Notes: generated from the sequence alone by a model not told the origin. Counted from the first letter of the stretch, positions 42,403-50,051 are shown. The stretch is DNA of 51,938 nt from Bacteroidales bacterium UBA4179 (GCA_002381125.1 DFUT01000018.1:496-52433), one strand, 5' to 3'. Numbers and translations: made by a program.

Positions 42403-42630
42403 CGGTTACAACTCTGTTACAATCTTAAAATACCTGATAATTGGTTGGATACGAGTAATGATTACGGGACTGTGTCGTGCGATGTTTTCTCTCTTGTTAA
42501 CCTTCAACACCGGAGTGACTCGGTTACAATCGTGGTCAAATCGGGTGATAAAGAAAAACATTGGATCAAAATCGGCAAGAACGATTTCATTAAACCTGAT
42601 GGAAAAATAACTTTCAGGTACATTCTATGA
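42403..42630 (+). pseudogene. Possible C-terminal gene fragment, unknown
   Basis: An open frame without ATG from 42403 to TGA 42630. The stretch PDNWLDTSNDYG and VTIVVKSGDKEKHWIKIGKN looks protein-like, with alternating beta pattern. I recognise no family. It lacks a start, and its end overlaps the HNH relic on the other strand, so it is best read as a fragment left by recombination. Confidence 0.25.
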
Positions 42631-42731
42631 CAATTACTACAAACCAATGCGATATCCTGTATTGCAGTTTTTGTTTCTTTTGTCTCATTGAAAGATTTAA
42701 AATGGTGTGCTTCAATAAAACCTTTACAGGA
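42621..42731 (-). pseudogene. HNH-endonuclease C-terminal fragment
   Basis: On the minus strand about 37 codons read FIEAHHFKSFNE followed by DIALVCSNCHRM, the typical C-terminal HNH zinc-finger nuclease core (EAHH, LVCxNCH). No start and no N-terminal domain exist upstream. Downstream the frame runs on into sequence with a different coding signal. It is a small remnant of a restriction-type HNH nuclease. Confidence 0.7.
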
Positions 42732-43200
42732 AGATTCAATTTTATTGTAGATCATTCCGGATTATCTTGTTGTCAAAAAACCGTAACAATAAATCAACGA
42801 GTAGAATTTCAAGCAATATCTGCAAATGAAAAAAGCATTGACGACTTACTTGAATACATAATTACATTTCAGAATTTTCTTGCTCTTGCGCTTTATAAAA
42901 GCACTTATCCATTATCAATTTCGCTAAGCGGTGAAAGGCACAAAAAGGATTATGGAGATGGAGAAACATATAAAAAGACAATAAAACTATATTTTTCTTC
43001 ACGAAACTTTAAAACCAATGAAAAGCCAAGGTTTGACTTTGAAATGATTTTTGACTATGGGAGAATTCAGAGTGATTTCCAACGAATAATTAAAAAATCG
43101 GTATTCAAAATATGAGTTACTTGAACTTGTCTTTGACTTAGTGTTTGAACAATTCTATATAAGTACTCAAGATATTATTGGTGTGTCCATTTTTAGAAGA
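42732..43200 (+). pseudogene. Frameshifted fragment of an ApeA-type (HEPN-associated) defence gene
   Basis: The plus strand encodes a part of the ApeA N-terminal region: DHSGLSCCQKTVTINQRVEF, DLLEYIITFQNFLALALYK, TYPLSISLSGERH and FEMIFDYGRIQSDFQRIIKK. At 43099 an extra C breaks the frame; removing it restores KKWYSKYELLELVFDLVFEQFYIST, given here as KKWYSKYELL and FDLVFEQFY. The gene start and the C-terminal HEPN nuclease are both absent. ApeA proteins are HEPN anti-phage effectors. This copy cannot be functional. Confidence 0.7.
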
Positions 43201-43281
43201 AGTGGAATTTATTTAACCATCTTGCGAACCGGAGAGAAGATGAACACAAAAAAGCCAGCCACCAACATCGTGTATAAAATA

Positions 43282-43322
43282 TTGCGGTTTTTGAACGGAA
43301 ACTTACGCTTCAAAAACCGCAA
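43282..43322. repeat. 14-bp inverted repeat, candidate recombination hairpin or terminator
   Basis: TTGCGGTTTTTGAA (43282-43295) and TTCAAAAACCGCAA (43309-43322) are perfect complements around a 13-nt loop. It closes the ApeA-type debris. No T-run follows beyond a short ATTAAAT, so it is not a typical terminator. It resembles dispersed hairpin repeats found between orphan genes in Bacteroidota. The following 215 bp up to 43537 are AT-rich and hold no gene. Confidence 0.5.
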
Positions 43323-43537
43323 TTAAATATTCGATGTCCATTTTTTCAAGATTAACAACAGTAAAATTAATACAATATTCGTAAATGCAGCTTTTTTATA
43401 ATGAAAAATTATTTTTATTCAGTTGATATATTGTCCTTTATCCACATGTAATAAATAAAATGATTTACGCAGATTTGTTATTTTGTATTTAAAAATGTTG
43501 TATATTTATGGCATAAATAAGACGTTTAGAAGCAACT

Positions 43538-44593
43538 ATGGAATCAGAGGCAATGACTATTATAGACAAAGACGGGAAAATACTATTTTACAGTTTTGAA
43601 GACTTCTACAGGAGAATTGTTATTGGTAGTGACTGCTTTATTTGTGGTGCTTCACAGGACTCCAAGAAATTCAACAATGAGCATATTCTTCCAGACTGGT
43701 TATTGACTAAGTATAAATTACACAACAAAACAATAACATTAGCTAATGCTGCCCAGTTTCAATATGGACGTTATACTGTTCCTTGCTGTGAAGAATGTAA
43801 TTCAGATCTGGGAAAGAATATTGAAATACCCGTAAGCAAATTACTAAAACTTTCCTATTCAGAAATTTGTCAAGCCATTACAACAGACCAATCTAACTTA
43901 CATTTGCTCTTTAAATGGTTAATGCTAATCTTTTTCAAAACTCATTTGAAGGATACTGAATTCAATTGGAACCTCGATCCTAGAAAAGGAACTGGGAAAA
44001 TAGGTGAAACATATGATTGGCAAGACATGCATCATATTCACTGCATGATTAGAAAAGATTATACTAATGCGATTGTTGACACAAATACAATTGGATCAAT
44101 ATTTATTGTGCCTGCGATTCAACATACTTCAATTGAACCATTTGACTTTACAGACAACACGGATGGCAAAACAATAATGATTAGACTCGATGAATTTTGT
44201 GTGATTTGTGTTCTAAATGATTCATGTGGAACATATAGTCTTTTTAAAGATGATATCGCTAAAATAAAAGGTGCATTGACACCCTTTCAACTAAGAGAAA
44301 TATTTACGCATGTGGTTTATATAAACCTGAATTTAAAGGAAAGACCAGTCTATTATTCTCAATTTTCAGAAAATGCTGAATATCATATTAAGGCAAAAAT
44401 TCCAGAGACTGCAGAACTTGTTCCTGAAGAAGAAAGACAAATAACACATGGCGAACTTCTATATCATTATTGCAAGGACATGATTGGACCAGTAGAAAAC
44501 AAAAAGACCATTTTAAATGAAATAAAAATGGGAAAACGCAGATACTTATTAAACGACAGTGGAGAATTTATAAATCATAGTAAAGACTTATAA
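43538..44593 (+). CDS. Zinc-binding HNH-like nuclease-type protein (hypothetical)
   Basis: A 351-residue soluble protein. Near its N-terminus it has CFIC (Cys33, Cys36), FNNEHILPDWLL with Asn47-Glu48-His49, and CCEECN (Cys84, Cys87). Two CxxC pairs around an N/H-containing helix are the layout of HNH/treble-clef nucleases, and NEHILPDWLL recalls HNH proteins of defence islands. The remaining 250 residues have no recognised domain. Base composition is much more AT-rich than the left half of the window, so it is probably acquired. ATG 43538 is used; ATG 43553 is also possible. A GCGTTAGC element follows its stop at 44609. It stands as a single gene, and its target is unknown. Confidence 0.65.
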   Translation: MESEAMTIIDKDGKILFYSFEDFYRRIVIGSDCFICGASQDSKKFNNEHILPDWLLTKYKLHNKTITLANAAQFQYGRYTVPCCEECNSDLGKNIEIPVSKLLKLSYSEICQAITTDQSNLHLLFKWLMLIFFKTHLKDTEFNWNLDPRKGTGKIGETYDWQDMHHIHCMIRKDYTNAIVDTNTIGSIFIVPAIQHTSIEPFDFTDNTDGKTIMIRLDEFCVICVLNDSCGTYSLFKDDIAKIKGALTPFQLREIFTHVVYINLNLKERPVYYSQFSENAEYHIKAKIPETAELVPEEERQITHGELLYHYCKDMIGPVENKKTILNEIKMGKRRYLLNDSGEFINHSKDL

Positions 44594-44608
44594 TAGCAGC
44601 TGCCACAT

Positions 44609-44616
44609 GCGTTAGC
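44609..44616. repeat. GCGTTAGC element between orphan genes
   Basis: GCGTTAGC lies 16 bp after the HNH-like stop codon. The same core recurs at 46438-46445, and in reverse orientation as GGCTAACG at 45446-45453. Each sits shortly after the stop codon of an orphan gene. See the finding on cassette-like repeats. Confidence 0.4.
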
Positions 44617-44646
44617 CGTAAGTTTACAACCAACAAAACGTTTATA

Positions 44647-45423
44647 ATGAAAGACATAGTTTTTGTAAATGGCAATTTAATATTTAAATCAGGTAATCAT
44701 CAAGTAAAAGAGTTGGTCGCCTATGCCAATGATAGATGGCGACAAATTGCAGAAGACATTCATGAAGGAGATTTAATAGTTACGAAAGATGACATATTAG
44801 TACCCTATAAAATCTATTGTGCAGCTTCAGAGGTTTTCACGTATGGAAATTTTATCAGTGGTATGCAAAGTCCACAGGATGTAATTGATATTTACAAACA
44901 AGAAATTGAGAATTTGGAGAAGCTCCAAACTCAAAATATAGATGATGAATTAGTTAATGTTTTAAACAGGCAGATTTATATTGGAGTAGTTGGTTCAATG
45001 GAGTTGTTTCTCTGTGATTTTCTTTATTGCATGGTTTTAGGAACTAGAAAGTATTTCAAAAAATTTTGCGAACAAGCATCTCGATCATTCAAGTTGAAGG
45101 AAGTTGCATCTAAGCAGTGGAGAGTTCAAGAGGCTGTAAAACGAACAATTTTAGAAACTAATTATCATAGAATTGATGAAGTAAGAAAACTTTACAATAA
45201 AGTTATTGAAGTTGATATTCCCAAATCAAATAAACTTGAAGAGTTAATAATGACAAGACATAGCCTTGTGCATCGAAATGGATTTCCAAGTGATAAATCA
45301 GAGTATATCAATGTAAACGATGCAATGATTAGTGAATTATTATCTGAGGTAGAAATTTTGATATCAACAATTATTAATGCTAAAAGAGTTGAAATTGAAT
45401 TATGGCTTCCAACGATTAACTAA
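44647..45423 (+). CDS. HEPN-like protein (putative RNase or toxin-type)
   Basis: A 258-residue soluble helical protein. Near the C-terminus is MTRHSLVHRNG with Arg204-x4-His209, the RxxxxH motif of HEPN ribonucleases, placed at the start of the last long helices as in HEPN folds. Another helical segment, GSMELFLCDFLYCMV near 116-130, fits the core of such proteins. No signal peptide is present. HEPN domains act in abortive infection and toxin-antitoxin systems. No MNT nucleotidyltransferase antitoxin gene is next to it, so its control is unclear. It sits between an HNH-like gene and a pair of small orphan genes, with low GC. The family assignment is tentative. Confidence 0.55.
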   Translation: MKDIVFVNGNLIFKSGNHQVKELVAYANDRWRQIAEDIHEGDLIVTKDDILVPYKIYCAASEVFTYGNFISGMQSPQDVIDIYKQEIENLEKLQTQNIDDELVNVLNRQIYIGVVGSMELFLCDFLYCMVLGTRKYFKKFCEQASRSFKLKEVASKQWRVQEAVKRTILETNYHRIDEVRKLYNKVIEVDIPKSNKLEELIMTRHSLVHRNGFPSDKSEYINVNDAMISELLSEVEILISTIINAKRVEIELWLPTIN

Positions 45424-45445
45424 AAAACAGTGAAGAAAAACCTAT

Positions 45446-45453
45446 GGCTAACG
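45446..45453. repeat. GGCTAACG element after the HEPN-like gene
   Basis: Inverse form of the CGTTAGCC core seen at 44611, 23 bp after the HEPN-like stop codon. It begins a 300-bp gene-free stretch that contains the long inverted repeat at 45542-45605. Confidence 0.4.
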
Positions 45454-45541
45454 TTCATTAAAAAAAGATAAAAACAGAGACAAAGTATAAAAGGAATTTT
45501 TGCTGCATAAAGATTAAGAAAAATGAAAATTGCCAACCCTC

Positions 45542-45605
45542 AAAACAACACATTTGCAAGCCCCAATACACAAGCCGATACTTCAGCTTGCAAAAGAGTT
45601 GTTTT
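45542..45605. repeat. Long imperfect inverted repeat (20-bp arms)
   Basis: AAAACAACACATTTGCAAGC (45542-45561) and GCTTGCAAAAGAGTTGTTTT (45586-45605) pair along 17 of 20 positions, with a 3-nt internal mismatch splitting the stem into 8 and 9 bp, and a 24-nt loop. This two-box stem is reminiscent of folded recombination sites. The surrounding gap 45424-45759 has no convincing gene; a minus-strand open frame across it is likely a by-product of the repeat. Confidence 0.6.
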
Positions 45606-45759
45606 CTTTCCGACGTACCCAAGCCTACCCTCCACCCTTGAAAACTCGTTGACAAGAAATATGGAAAAGTGAAAAATAGCCGAAGCAAAAATTATATTTT
45701 AGCGAATTAATAAAAGGTGTTTGGGATTGTCCCCGTCTTCATTAAAATATTATCTATAT

Positions 45760-46071
45760 ATGAAAGGATTAAAAATAATAATAAATGACAAAGACGTGAT
45801 AAATATCGCGTCAGATAGGGTTGCCAGTATCTTTATTAATATTGGAGAATCCCGTCAAAACAACTATATTCATATAGGAGGATTAGATTCAAAATCATAT
45901 CACCTTACATGGTTAGAGAAAGAAATTAAAATTGGTGATAAGATAAAAGTAAAAGTAAGTGAAATAAACGAAATTACTCCTTTGAAAGAGAGAATTCCTT
46001 CTGACAGATCTGAATTAGTTAATAAATATCATATGCTCGAAAAAGAACTTAAAGAGCGAGGCTTAATCTGA
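45760..46071 (+). CDS. Small orphan protein A of a tandem pair
   Basis: A 103-residue protein beginning MKGLKIIINDKDV, with a beta-rich first 80 residues (SIFINIGE, IHIGGLD, IKIGDKIKVKVSEI) and a helical basic C-terminus. I do not recognise the family. It resembles the next gene product in its opening (M-x-GL), ASI stretch, G-D-x spacing and EIT segment, so the two may be paralogues. ATG 45760 is preferred over an in-frame start at 45721, because the extra residues are not beta-like. It has low GC and an 8-bp distance to the next gene, so it is likely co-transcribed with it. Immunity-protein or other accessory roles are guesses. Confidence 0.6.
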   Translation: MKGLKIIINDKDVINIASDRVASIFINIGESRQNNYIHIGGLDSKSYHLTWLEKEIKIGDKIKVKVSEINEITPLKERIPSDRSELVNKYHMLEKELKERGLI

Positions 46072-46078
46072 AAAAATT

Positions 46079-46432
46079 ATGATAGGATTAGTTATAAAAC
46101 ATAAGGGGAAAGAACACAAAATTAGAAAATCAAACACTATTGCTTCTATCGTATTATCATTGATTTCACATCGAAATGAATTGATCCTTGAAGGAGAAGA
46201 TGTTGCTTTATTTATGACCATAAAAGATGATGTTGAATTTGAATTTGATGTTATAGATTTGGATAAAATAGAAATAACATCATCTGCAGAAGAAAATCAT
46301 TTTCAATATGTAGATGAAGAATACTCCAAAATGATAGACGAAAGGCCTCCCCAATATGAATGGGATGAAAAGCTTACTGCATTTTATGAAATAAAAAATA
46401 TCTTACTAGAAGAAGGACTTATCGTAGAATAA
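46079..46432 (+). CDS. Small orphan protein B of a tandem pair
   Basis: A 117-residue acidic protein, beta-rich at first (GLVIKHKGKEHKI, ELILEGEDVALFM, VEFEFDVIDLDKIEITS) and helical at the end (WDEKLTAFYEIKNILLEEGL). No family recognised. It starts 8 bp after protein A and shares its overall pattern, so a tandem duplication followed by divergence is likely. The two proteins differ in charge: A is basic, B acidic. A GCGTTAGC element follows 6 bp after the stop codon, and then the IS21 left end. Confidence 0.6.
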   Translation: MIGLVIKHKGKEHKIRKSNTIASIVLSLISHRNELILEGEDVALFMTIKDDVEFEFDVIDLDKIEITSSAEENHFQYVDEEYSKMIDERPPQYEWDEKLTAFYEIKNILLEEGLIVE

Positions 46433-46437
46433 GTGTT

Positions 46438-46445
46438 GCGTTAGC
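46438..46445. repeat. GCGTTAGC element after orphan protein B
   Basis: The second direct copy of the core seen at 44609, again within 20 bp of the stop codon of an orphan gene. The IS21 element begins about 35 bp further. Confidence 0.4.
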
Positions 46446-46621
46446 AAGTGTAACAAGAAATTAGAAATACAACAAAATCGGTAATCACAGTGCAGCAATA
46501 ATGGTAACAATAGTACAACAAAAATGGTAACAATGGTGCAGCAAAAACGGTAACAACAATACATCGTTTTTTATTAAATTAATTCCACCTTTGAGTCATA
46601 ATTTTTAAATGCAAAGATATT

Positions 46622-47511
46622 ATGACAGAGAAGGAAAAAAAATTATTAAACCGTTACATTATGCACGACACCATTCACAAGCTCTATCACGAGCAAAACA
46701 AATCAATGCGATGGATCGCCGATAATCTTGGTATAAACTTTAGAACAGTACAAAAGTATCTTGACATGGACTCAGGCGAGTTTCAAATACAAAAATTTTA
46801 TTGTCGATCGTCTTAAATTGTTTCAGGATACACCTGCTGCACAGATGCATGACCGATTAAAAGAGCGCTATCCTTCATTACCTGACGTATCTGCAAAAAC
46901 AGTTTACAATTACGTGATGAAGATCCGCCAAGAATATAACCTGCCAAAACTTAAACCTGCAAATGAACGCGAGTATGGACCTCTTCCCGACACTCCACCG
47001 GGAAAATATGCACAGGCCGACTTTGGTGAATACAAACTGCGCAAAGGCGATGGCTCAAGAATAAAAGTATACTTCTTTGCCATGATACTTGAATATAGCC
47101 GCCACAAGTTTATATGGTTCCGGGACAAACCGTGACAAATCGGCAAGCATCCAAAAACTCAGCGATCAGGTACAGGGCCAGTTCACGGATAAATCCGGTT
47201 CTGAGGTCTTCATTGCTAAGTTAAGAGAGCGTTATCCCCGTTATATACGCGACCAACTGACTGTTATGCTTAACTGCCTTGCAAAATATACACGGCAGGA
47301 CTGCGATAAAGCACTTGATCTATGCCTGAGTAAAGGACTTTTCAGTGCTACCGACTTCAAATCGATACTCTCTCAGGTTACTCCTATTATTGAAATCAAT
47401 GAAGAGGTGGAGATTAAACCACTTGGAACACCGCAAACCAAGTTAATGGTTAATATCAAGCCAAACAGATCAGACATTGATGTGTATCAAAACCTTTTTA
47501 AAAACAATTGA
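46622..47511 (+). pseudogene. istA: istA transposase, frameshifted and internally deleted
   Basis: Three pieces lie in three different frames. 46622 to about 46785 encodes the HTH (KSMRWIADNLGINFRTVQKYLDM). About 46785-47133 encodes FIVDRLKLFQDTPAAQMHDR to the first catalytic Asp region AQADFGEY and YSRHKFIWFRDKP. About 47134-47511 encodes the C-terminal DQVQGQFTDKSGSEVFIAKL. Compared with a normal IstA of about 500 residues, roughly 200 residues holding the second Asp and the Glu of the DDE site are gone, and a shorter stretch near 46780 is also lost. The transposase cannot work in cis. Confidence 0.9.
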
Positions 47512-47512
47512 T

Positions 47513-48304
47513 ATGACAGCAGATAAAACAACTGCCATACGAGGATACGCAAAGAGGTTAAGGCTATCGGGATTGACTCTCAATGCTCAGGATATCCTGC
47601 TCAAAGCACAACAGGAATCACCAAGTTATGATGATTTTCTTAGCCATATACTGGAGATGGAAATAAAGGGACGTGAAGAAAGGCAGAAACTTTTACGCTT
47701 AAAGGCAGCCAAACTTCCGTTGGTACATAATCTGGATCTATATGACAGAAGTATATCCAACGGTCTGAGTACAACTCAGCTAAATCAGCTCAGGGAGCTG
47801 CATTGGATTGATGAAAGCTATAATCTTATGCTCACCGGACCTTGCGGTGTAGGTAAAACCTTTATTGCTGCCGGTCTTTGTGCAGATGCCATTGATAAGG
47901 GATATAAAGCCTACTTCAGGAGCATGGATGAAATACTAACCACATTGAAACTGAAAGATATAGTTGCCGGTGCAAAAAAGGATTATAAAAATATTACCAC
48001 TGCAGATGTTATAGTTATAGATGATCTGATGAATATACCTGTTAGCCGTGATGACGGAAGCCTTCTCTTTGTTTTTATAAACAGCATATATGAATCTACC
48101 TCTCTTATAATCACAACAAACAAATCACCTGCAGAATGGGCACGTTCGCTTGACGACGAGGTGCTGGCAACGGCACTACTGGACAGGATTTTATATAAAT
48201 GTGAGCTCTTGCAGCTGTCCGGAAACAGTTATCGTATGACTAACAGGAAAACTATTTTTAAAAAAGAACAGAAAAGAGAAAGTGAACAAAAAACTAAAAT
48301 ATAG
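47513..48304 (+). CDS. istB: IstB-type ATPase of the IS21 element
   Basis: A 263-residue AAA+ ATPase that assists IstA in target choice. It has the Walker A GPCGVGKT (residues 109-116), the Walker B VIVIDDL near 167-172, and the N-terminal helical region typical of IstB. The reading frame is complete, with no visible defect. The ATG at 47513 directly follows the istA stop at 47509-47511. Because istA is broken, istB is orphaned unless another IS21 copy in the genome supplies IstA. Confidence 0.93.
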   Translation: MTADKTTAIRGYAKRLRLSGLTLNAQDILLKAQQESPSYDDFLSHILEMEIKGREERQKLLRLKAAKLPLVHNLDLYDRSISNGLSTTQLNQLRELHWIDESYNLMLTGPCGVGKTFIAAGLCADAIDKGYKAYFRSMDEILTTLKLKDIVAGAKKDYKNITTADVIVIDDLMNIPVSRDDGSLLFVFINSIYESTSLIITTNKSPAEWARSLDDEVLATALLDRILYKCELLQLSGNSYRMTNRKTIFKKEQKRESEQKTKI

Positions 48305-48452
48305 AATGAGAATATTAACGAATAAATTATCTTTGCAACTGATGCACTATTGTTACTAAAAATGCTGCATTATTGTTACCGAAAGTGTTGCAGTGTTGTT
48401 ACCAAAAACGCTGCACGCGAAATTACCGAAAATGCTGCATTCTTATTTACCG

Positions 48453-48691
48453 TTTACAGCAAGGTAGAGAGTATAAGAAAACATTGCTTTTCATAGTAAA
48501 TAATCGAGATAGCCGATGAACTCGGAATAAGTTTTTGTATATTAAATAAATGAGAGTATTGAGGTTGGAAAGTAGACATTTAAAAACTCAGTGCGGAATA
48601 AAAAGAAAATAGCCTTTTCTTATTTAATAGTACTAAAAATCGAAAACATTTTACAGAGAAATAAAATAACCTTCATGTTATAGAAAGACTT
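48453..48691. other. Gene-free AT-rich stretch
   Basis: About 240 bp between the IS21 right end and the IS5-type scrap, with no coding frame, hairpin or promoter that I can defend. Confidence 0.4.
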
Positions 48692-48703
48692 TTGAAAGAA
48701 AAG

Positions 48704-48853
48704 GAATTGATCCTGAAACACATCCGTGATCTCTCTGATGAAAGTGTGGAGGAACAATGGAGTGAAAACAATTACTGCCAATACTTTTGCGGGGAACAAG
48801 AGTTTCGGCCTTGCGTACCCTGTGAAGCATCGGAGCCGGTTCATTTTCGCCAT
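48704..48853 (+). pseudogene. IS5/IS1182-type transposase scrap
   Basis: About 50 codons read LKHIRDLSDESVEEQWSENN and YFCGEQEFRPC, then EPVHFRHR, a conserved piece from the N-terminal third of IS5/IS1182-type transposases. No start, no N-terminal domain and no DDE region accompany it. It stops exactly where the first 142-bp direct repeat begins, suggesting that the repeat's arrival or a deletion cut it off. Confidence 0.75.
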
Positions 48854-48995
48854 CGCCCCGGCATTTCCTGTTCTTGAGCAATTGCCGTCAACGACAAGCT
48901 CATTGTCAAAAAGATGATTGCTGCTTTGGCCTCAAACTCGGCCGGAAATTTTCCTTTGTTGCTTTTATATGGCCGCTAAATTAGTTATTATTTTC
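48854..48995. repeat. 142-bp direct repeat, copy 1
   Basis: Begins CGCCCCGGCATTTCCTGTTC and ends at GCTAAATTAGTTATTATTTT. It matches copy 2 (49910-50051) colinearly without gaps at roughly nine in ten bases. The last 15 bases include the stop codon of the minus-strand DUF2975 gene. On the minus strand both copies keep an open frame reading KFPAEFE and LSLT(A/T)IAQEQEMPGR. Confidence 0.85.
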
Positions 48996-49454
48996 TGTTT
49001 TCCCGGCTATGGTTTTTTGCACGATTTTTTCAAGCATTGCCACAGCAGCAGCTACTGCAACAGAGATAAACGTAAGTGCGATGCACATGGCAAGAAAACC
49101 GGCAGGGTCGTCTTCTTTATTGTGAAATATCCTTATATATAGTCCGCCCATTGCAATTAGAATGCTTAATACAATTGCGCAATATTTTATACTTCTTAAA
49201 GTCCTTACTGAGGTTGGTGAAAACAGTTTATTTTGGTTGATATAGCCGAGTAATTTGAATGCTTTGTACAGCGCAACAAAAAAAGCGATGGATGAGGCAT
49301 ATCCATACAAGATGAACGGGTCGAAATAAATGCTGAACAGGTCTAAGTTCTGTGCCCTTCCTTCGGTCAATGGAAACCGAATCATCAGGTAAAGGGTAGC
49401 GATACCGATAAGCACGATAACTACCTGAAGGAATAGTAAGAGGATTCTTTTCAT
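48981..49454 (-). CDS. DUF2975 membrane protein
   Basis: A 157-residue protein with four hydrophobic segments (about 4-25, 48-68, 89-109 and 118-140) in the pattern of DUF2975, with a charged loop and the SIKYCAIVLSILIAMGG stretch. DUF2975 genes are usually followed by a small XRE/YozG-type regulator gene. Here the downstream sequence is instead the direct repeat copy 1, whose first bases contain its stop codon. The partner regulator is therefore missing from the window. The function is unknown. Confidence 0.72.
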   Translation of the reverse strand: MKRILLLFLQVVIVLIGIATLYLMIRFPLTEGRAQNLDLFSIYFDPFILYGYASSIAFFVALYKAFKLLGYINQNKLFSPTSVRTLRSIKYCAIVLSILIAMGGLYIRIFHNKEDDPAGFLAMCIALTFISVAVAAAVAMLEKIVQKTIAGKTENNN

Positions 49455-49494
49455 GATGATTTAATGAATATGAATTATGCATACCGGGGTTGTT

Positions 49495-49835
49495 TTATTT
49501 TATCCGGCCTTTTAAAAATTGGCGGCGCAAATCTTCATCGAATTTTTCTATGGCATACCGCAGCATCGTTCTGGGCATTTCGGCATAATGTTTCAGCAAA
49601 AAAGCCATTTCGGCTTCTCTGTCCCTTTTCCCAACTTCTCTGAGCATCCATCCCACAGCCTTATGAATCAAGTCGTGATGATGATGCAGCAATATTTCGG
49701 AAATTTTGAACGTGTGGTGGAACTCGCCGCGACGAATAAAATACAACGTGGCAATAAGTGATGCTGTGCTTTTTCCTTACAAGCCTGTTCGTTTAATTCG
49801 TCAATTATGCTTTGCGTTAAATTTGTTTTATTCAT
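49495..49835 (-). pseudogene. DNA alkylation repair (AlkD-type) gene with internal deletion
   Basis: The start at 49835 encodes NKTNLTQSIIDELNEQACKEKAQ-type sequence like an AlkD N-terminus. After about 24 codons the coding switches frame to SLIATLYFIRRGEF, then FKISEILLHHHHDLIHKAVGW and MLREVGKRDREAE, then PRTMLRYAIEKFDEDLR, the C-terminal HEAT-like repeats of the family. About 120-130 central residues of the usual 220-230 are missing, including most of the DNA-binding repeats. The frame change at the junction, near 49757, confirms loss of function. Confidence 0.78.
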
Positions 49836-49909
49836 TGAATTTGCTGCTTCCCATTTCTCCGGAACACTTTTGGTCATTTCGTAATTGATTTTTCTCTCTC
49901 TCTTCTAAG

Positions 49910-50051
49910 CGCCCCGGCATTTCCTGTTCTTGAGCAATTGTCGTCAACGACAAGCTCATTGTCAAAAAAATAAGAACTACCATAGTCTCAAACTCGGCCG
50001 GAAATTTTCCTTTATTACTTTCATATGGCCGCTAAATTAGTCATTATTTTT
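49910..50051. repeat. 142-bp direct repeat, copy 2
   Basis: Begins CGCCCCGGCATTTCCTGTTC and ends at GCTAAATTAGTCATTATTTT. It lies 1056 bp from copy 1 in the same orientation. Its last bases include the stop codon of mcrC on the minus strand, just as copy 1 includes that of the DUF2975 gene. Confidence 0.85.

Larger units (their letters stand above)
46479..48452 (+). mobile_element. IS21-family insertion sequence with decayed istA
   Basis: The left end carries three 22-23 bp direct repeats of the type GTGCAGCAA-x(2)-ATGGTAACAAT (46490-46557). The right end carries about five inverted copies (48340-48452). Multiple terminal repeats and the istA-istB order are IS21 hallmarks. The outermost shared bases are CGGTAA at 46479 and TTACCG ending at 48452, so the element is about 1.97 kb, shorter than usual because istA has lost its middle. 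No clear target-site duplication was found by eye. The ends are approximate. Confidence 0.8.

Noticed and set aside
45458..45688. Minus-strand 76-codon open frame
   Set aside because: It covers the long inverted repeat and AT-rich spacer, has odd amino-acid composition and no start context; taken as a by-product of the repeat.
49668..49877. Minus-strand 69-codon open frame as an independent gene
   Set aside because: Its middle matches the N-terminus of the alkD-type relic and the rest reads out of frame through the relic.
49828..49983. A 51-codon signal-peptide-like minus-strand frame starting inside repeat copy 2
   Set aside because: The hydrophobic stretch is shared with copy 1, but the downstream parts differ and end at once; it is more likely part of the repeat than a gene.
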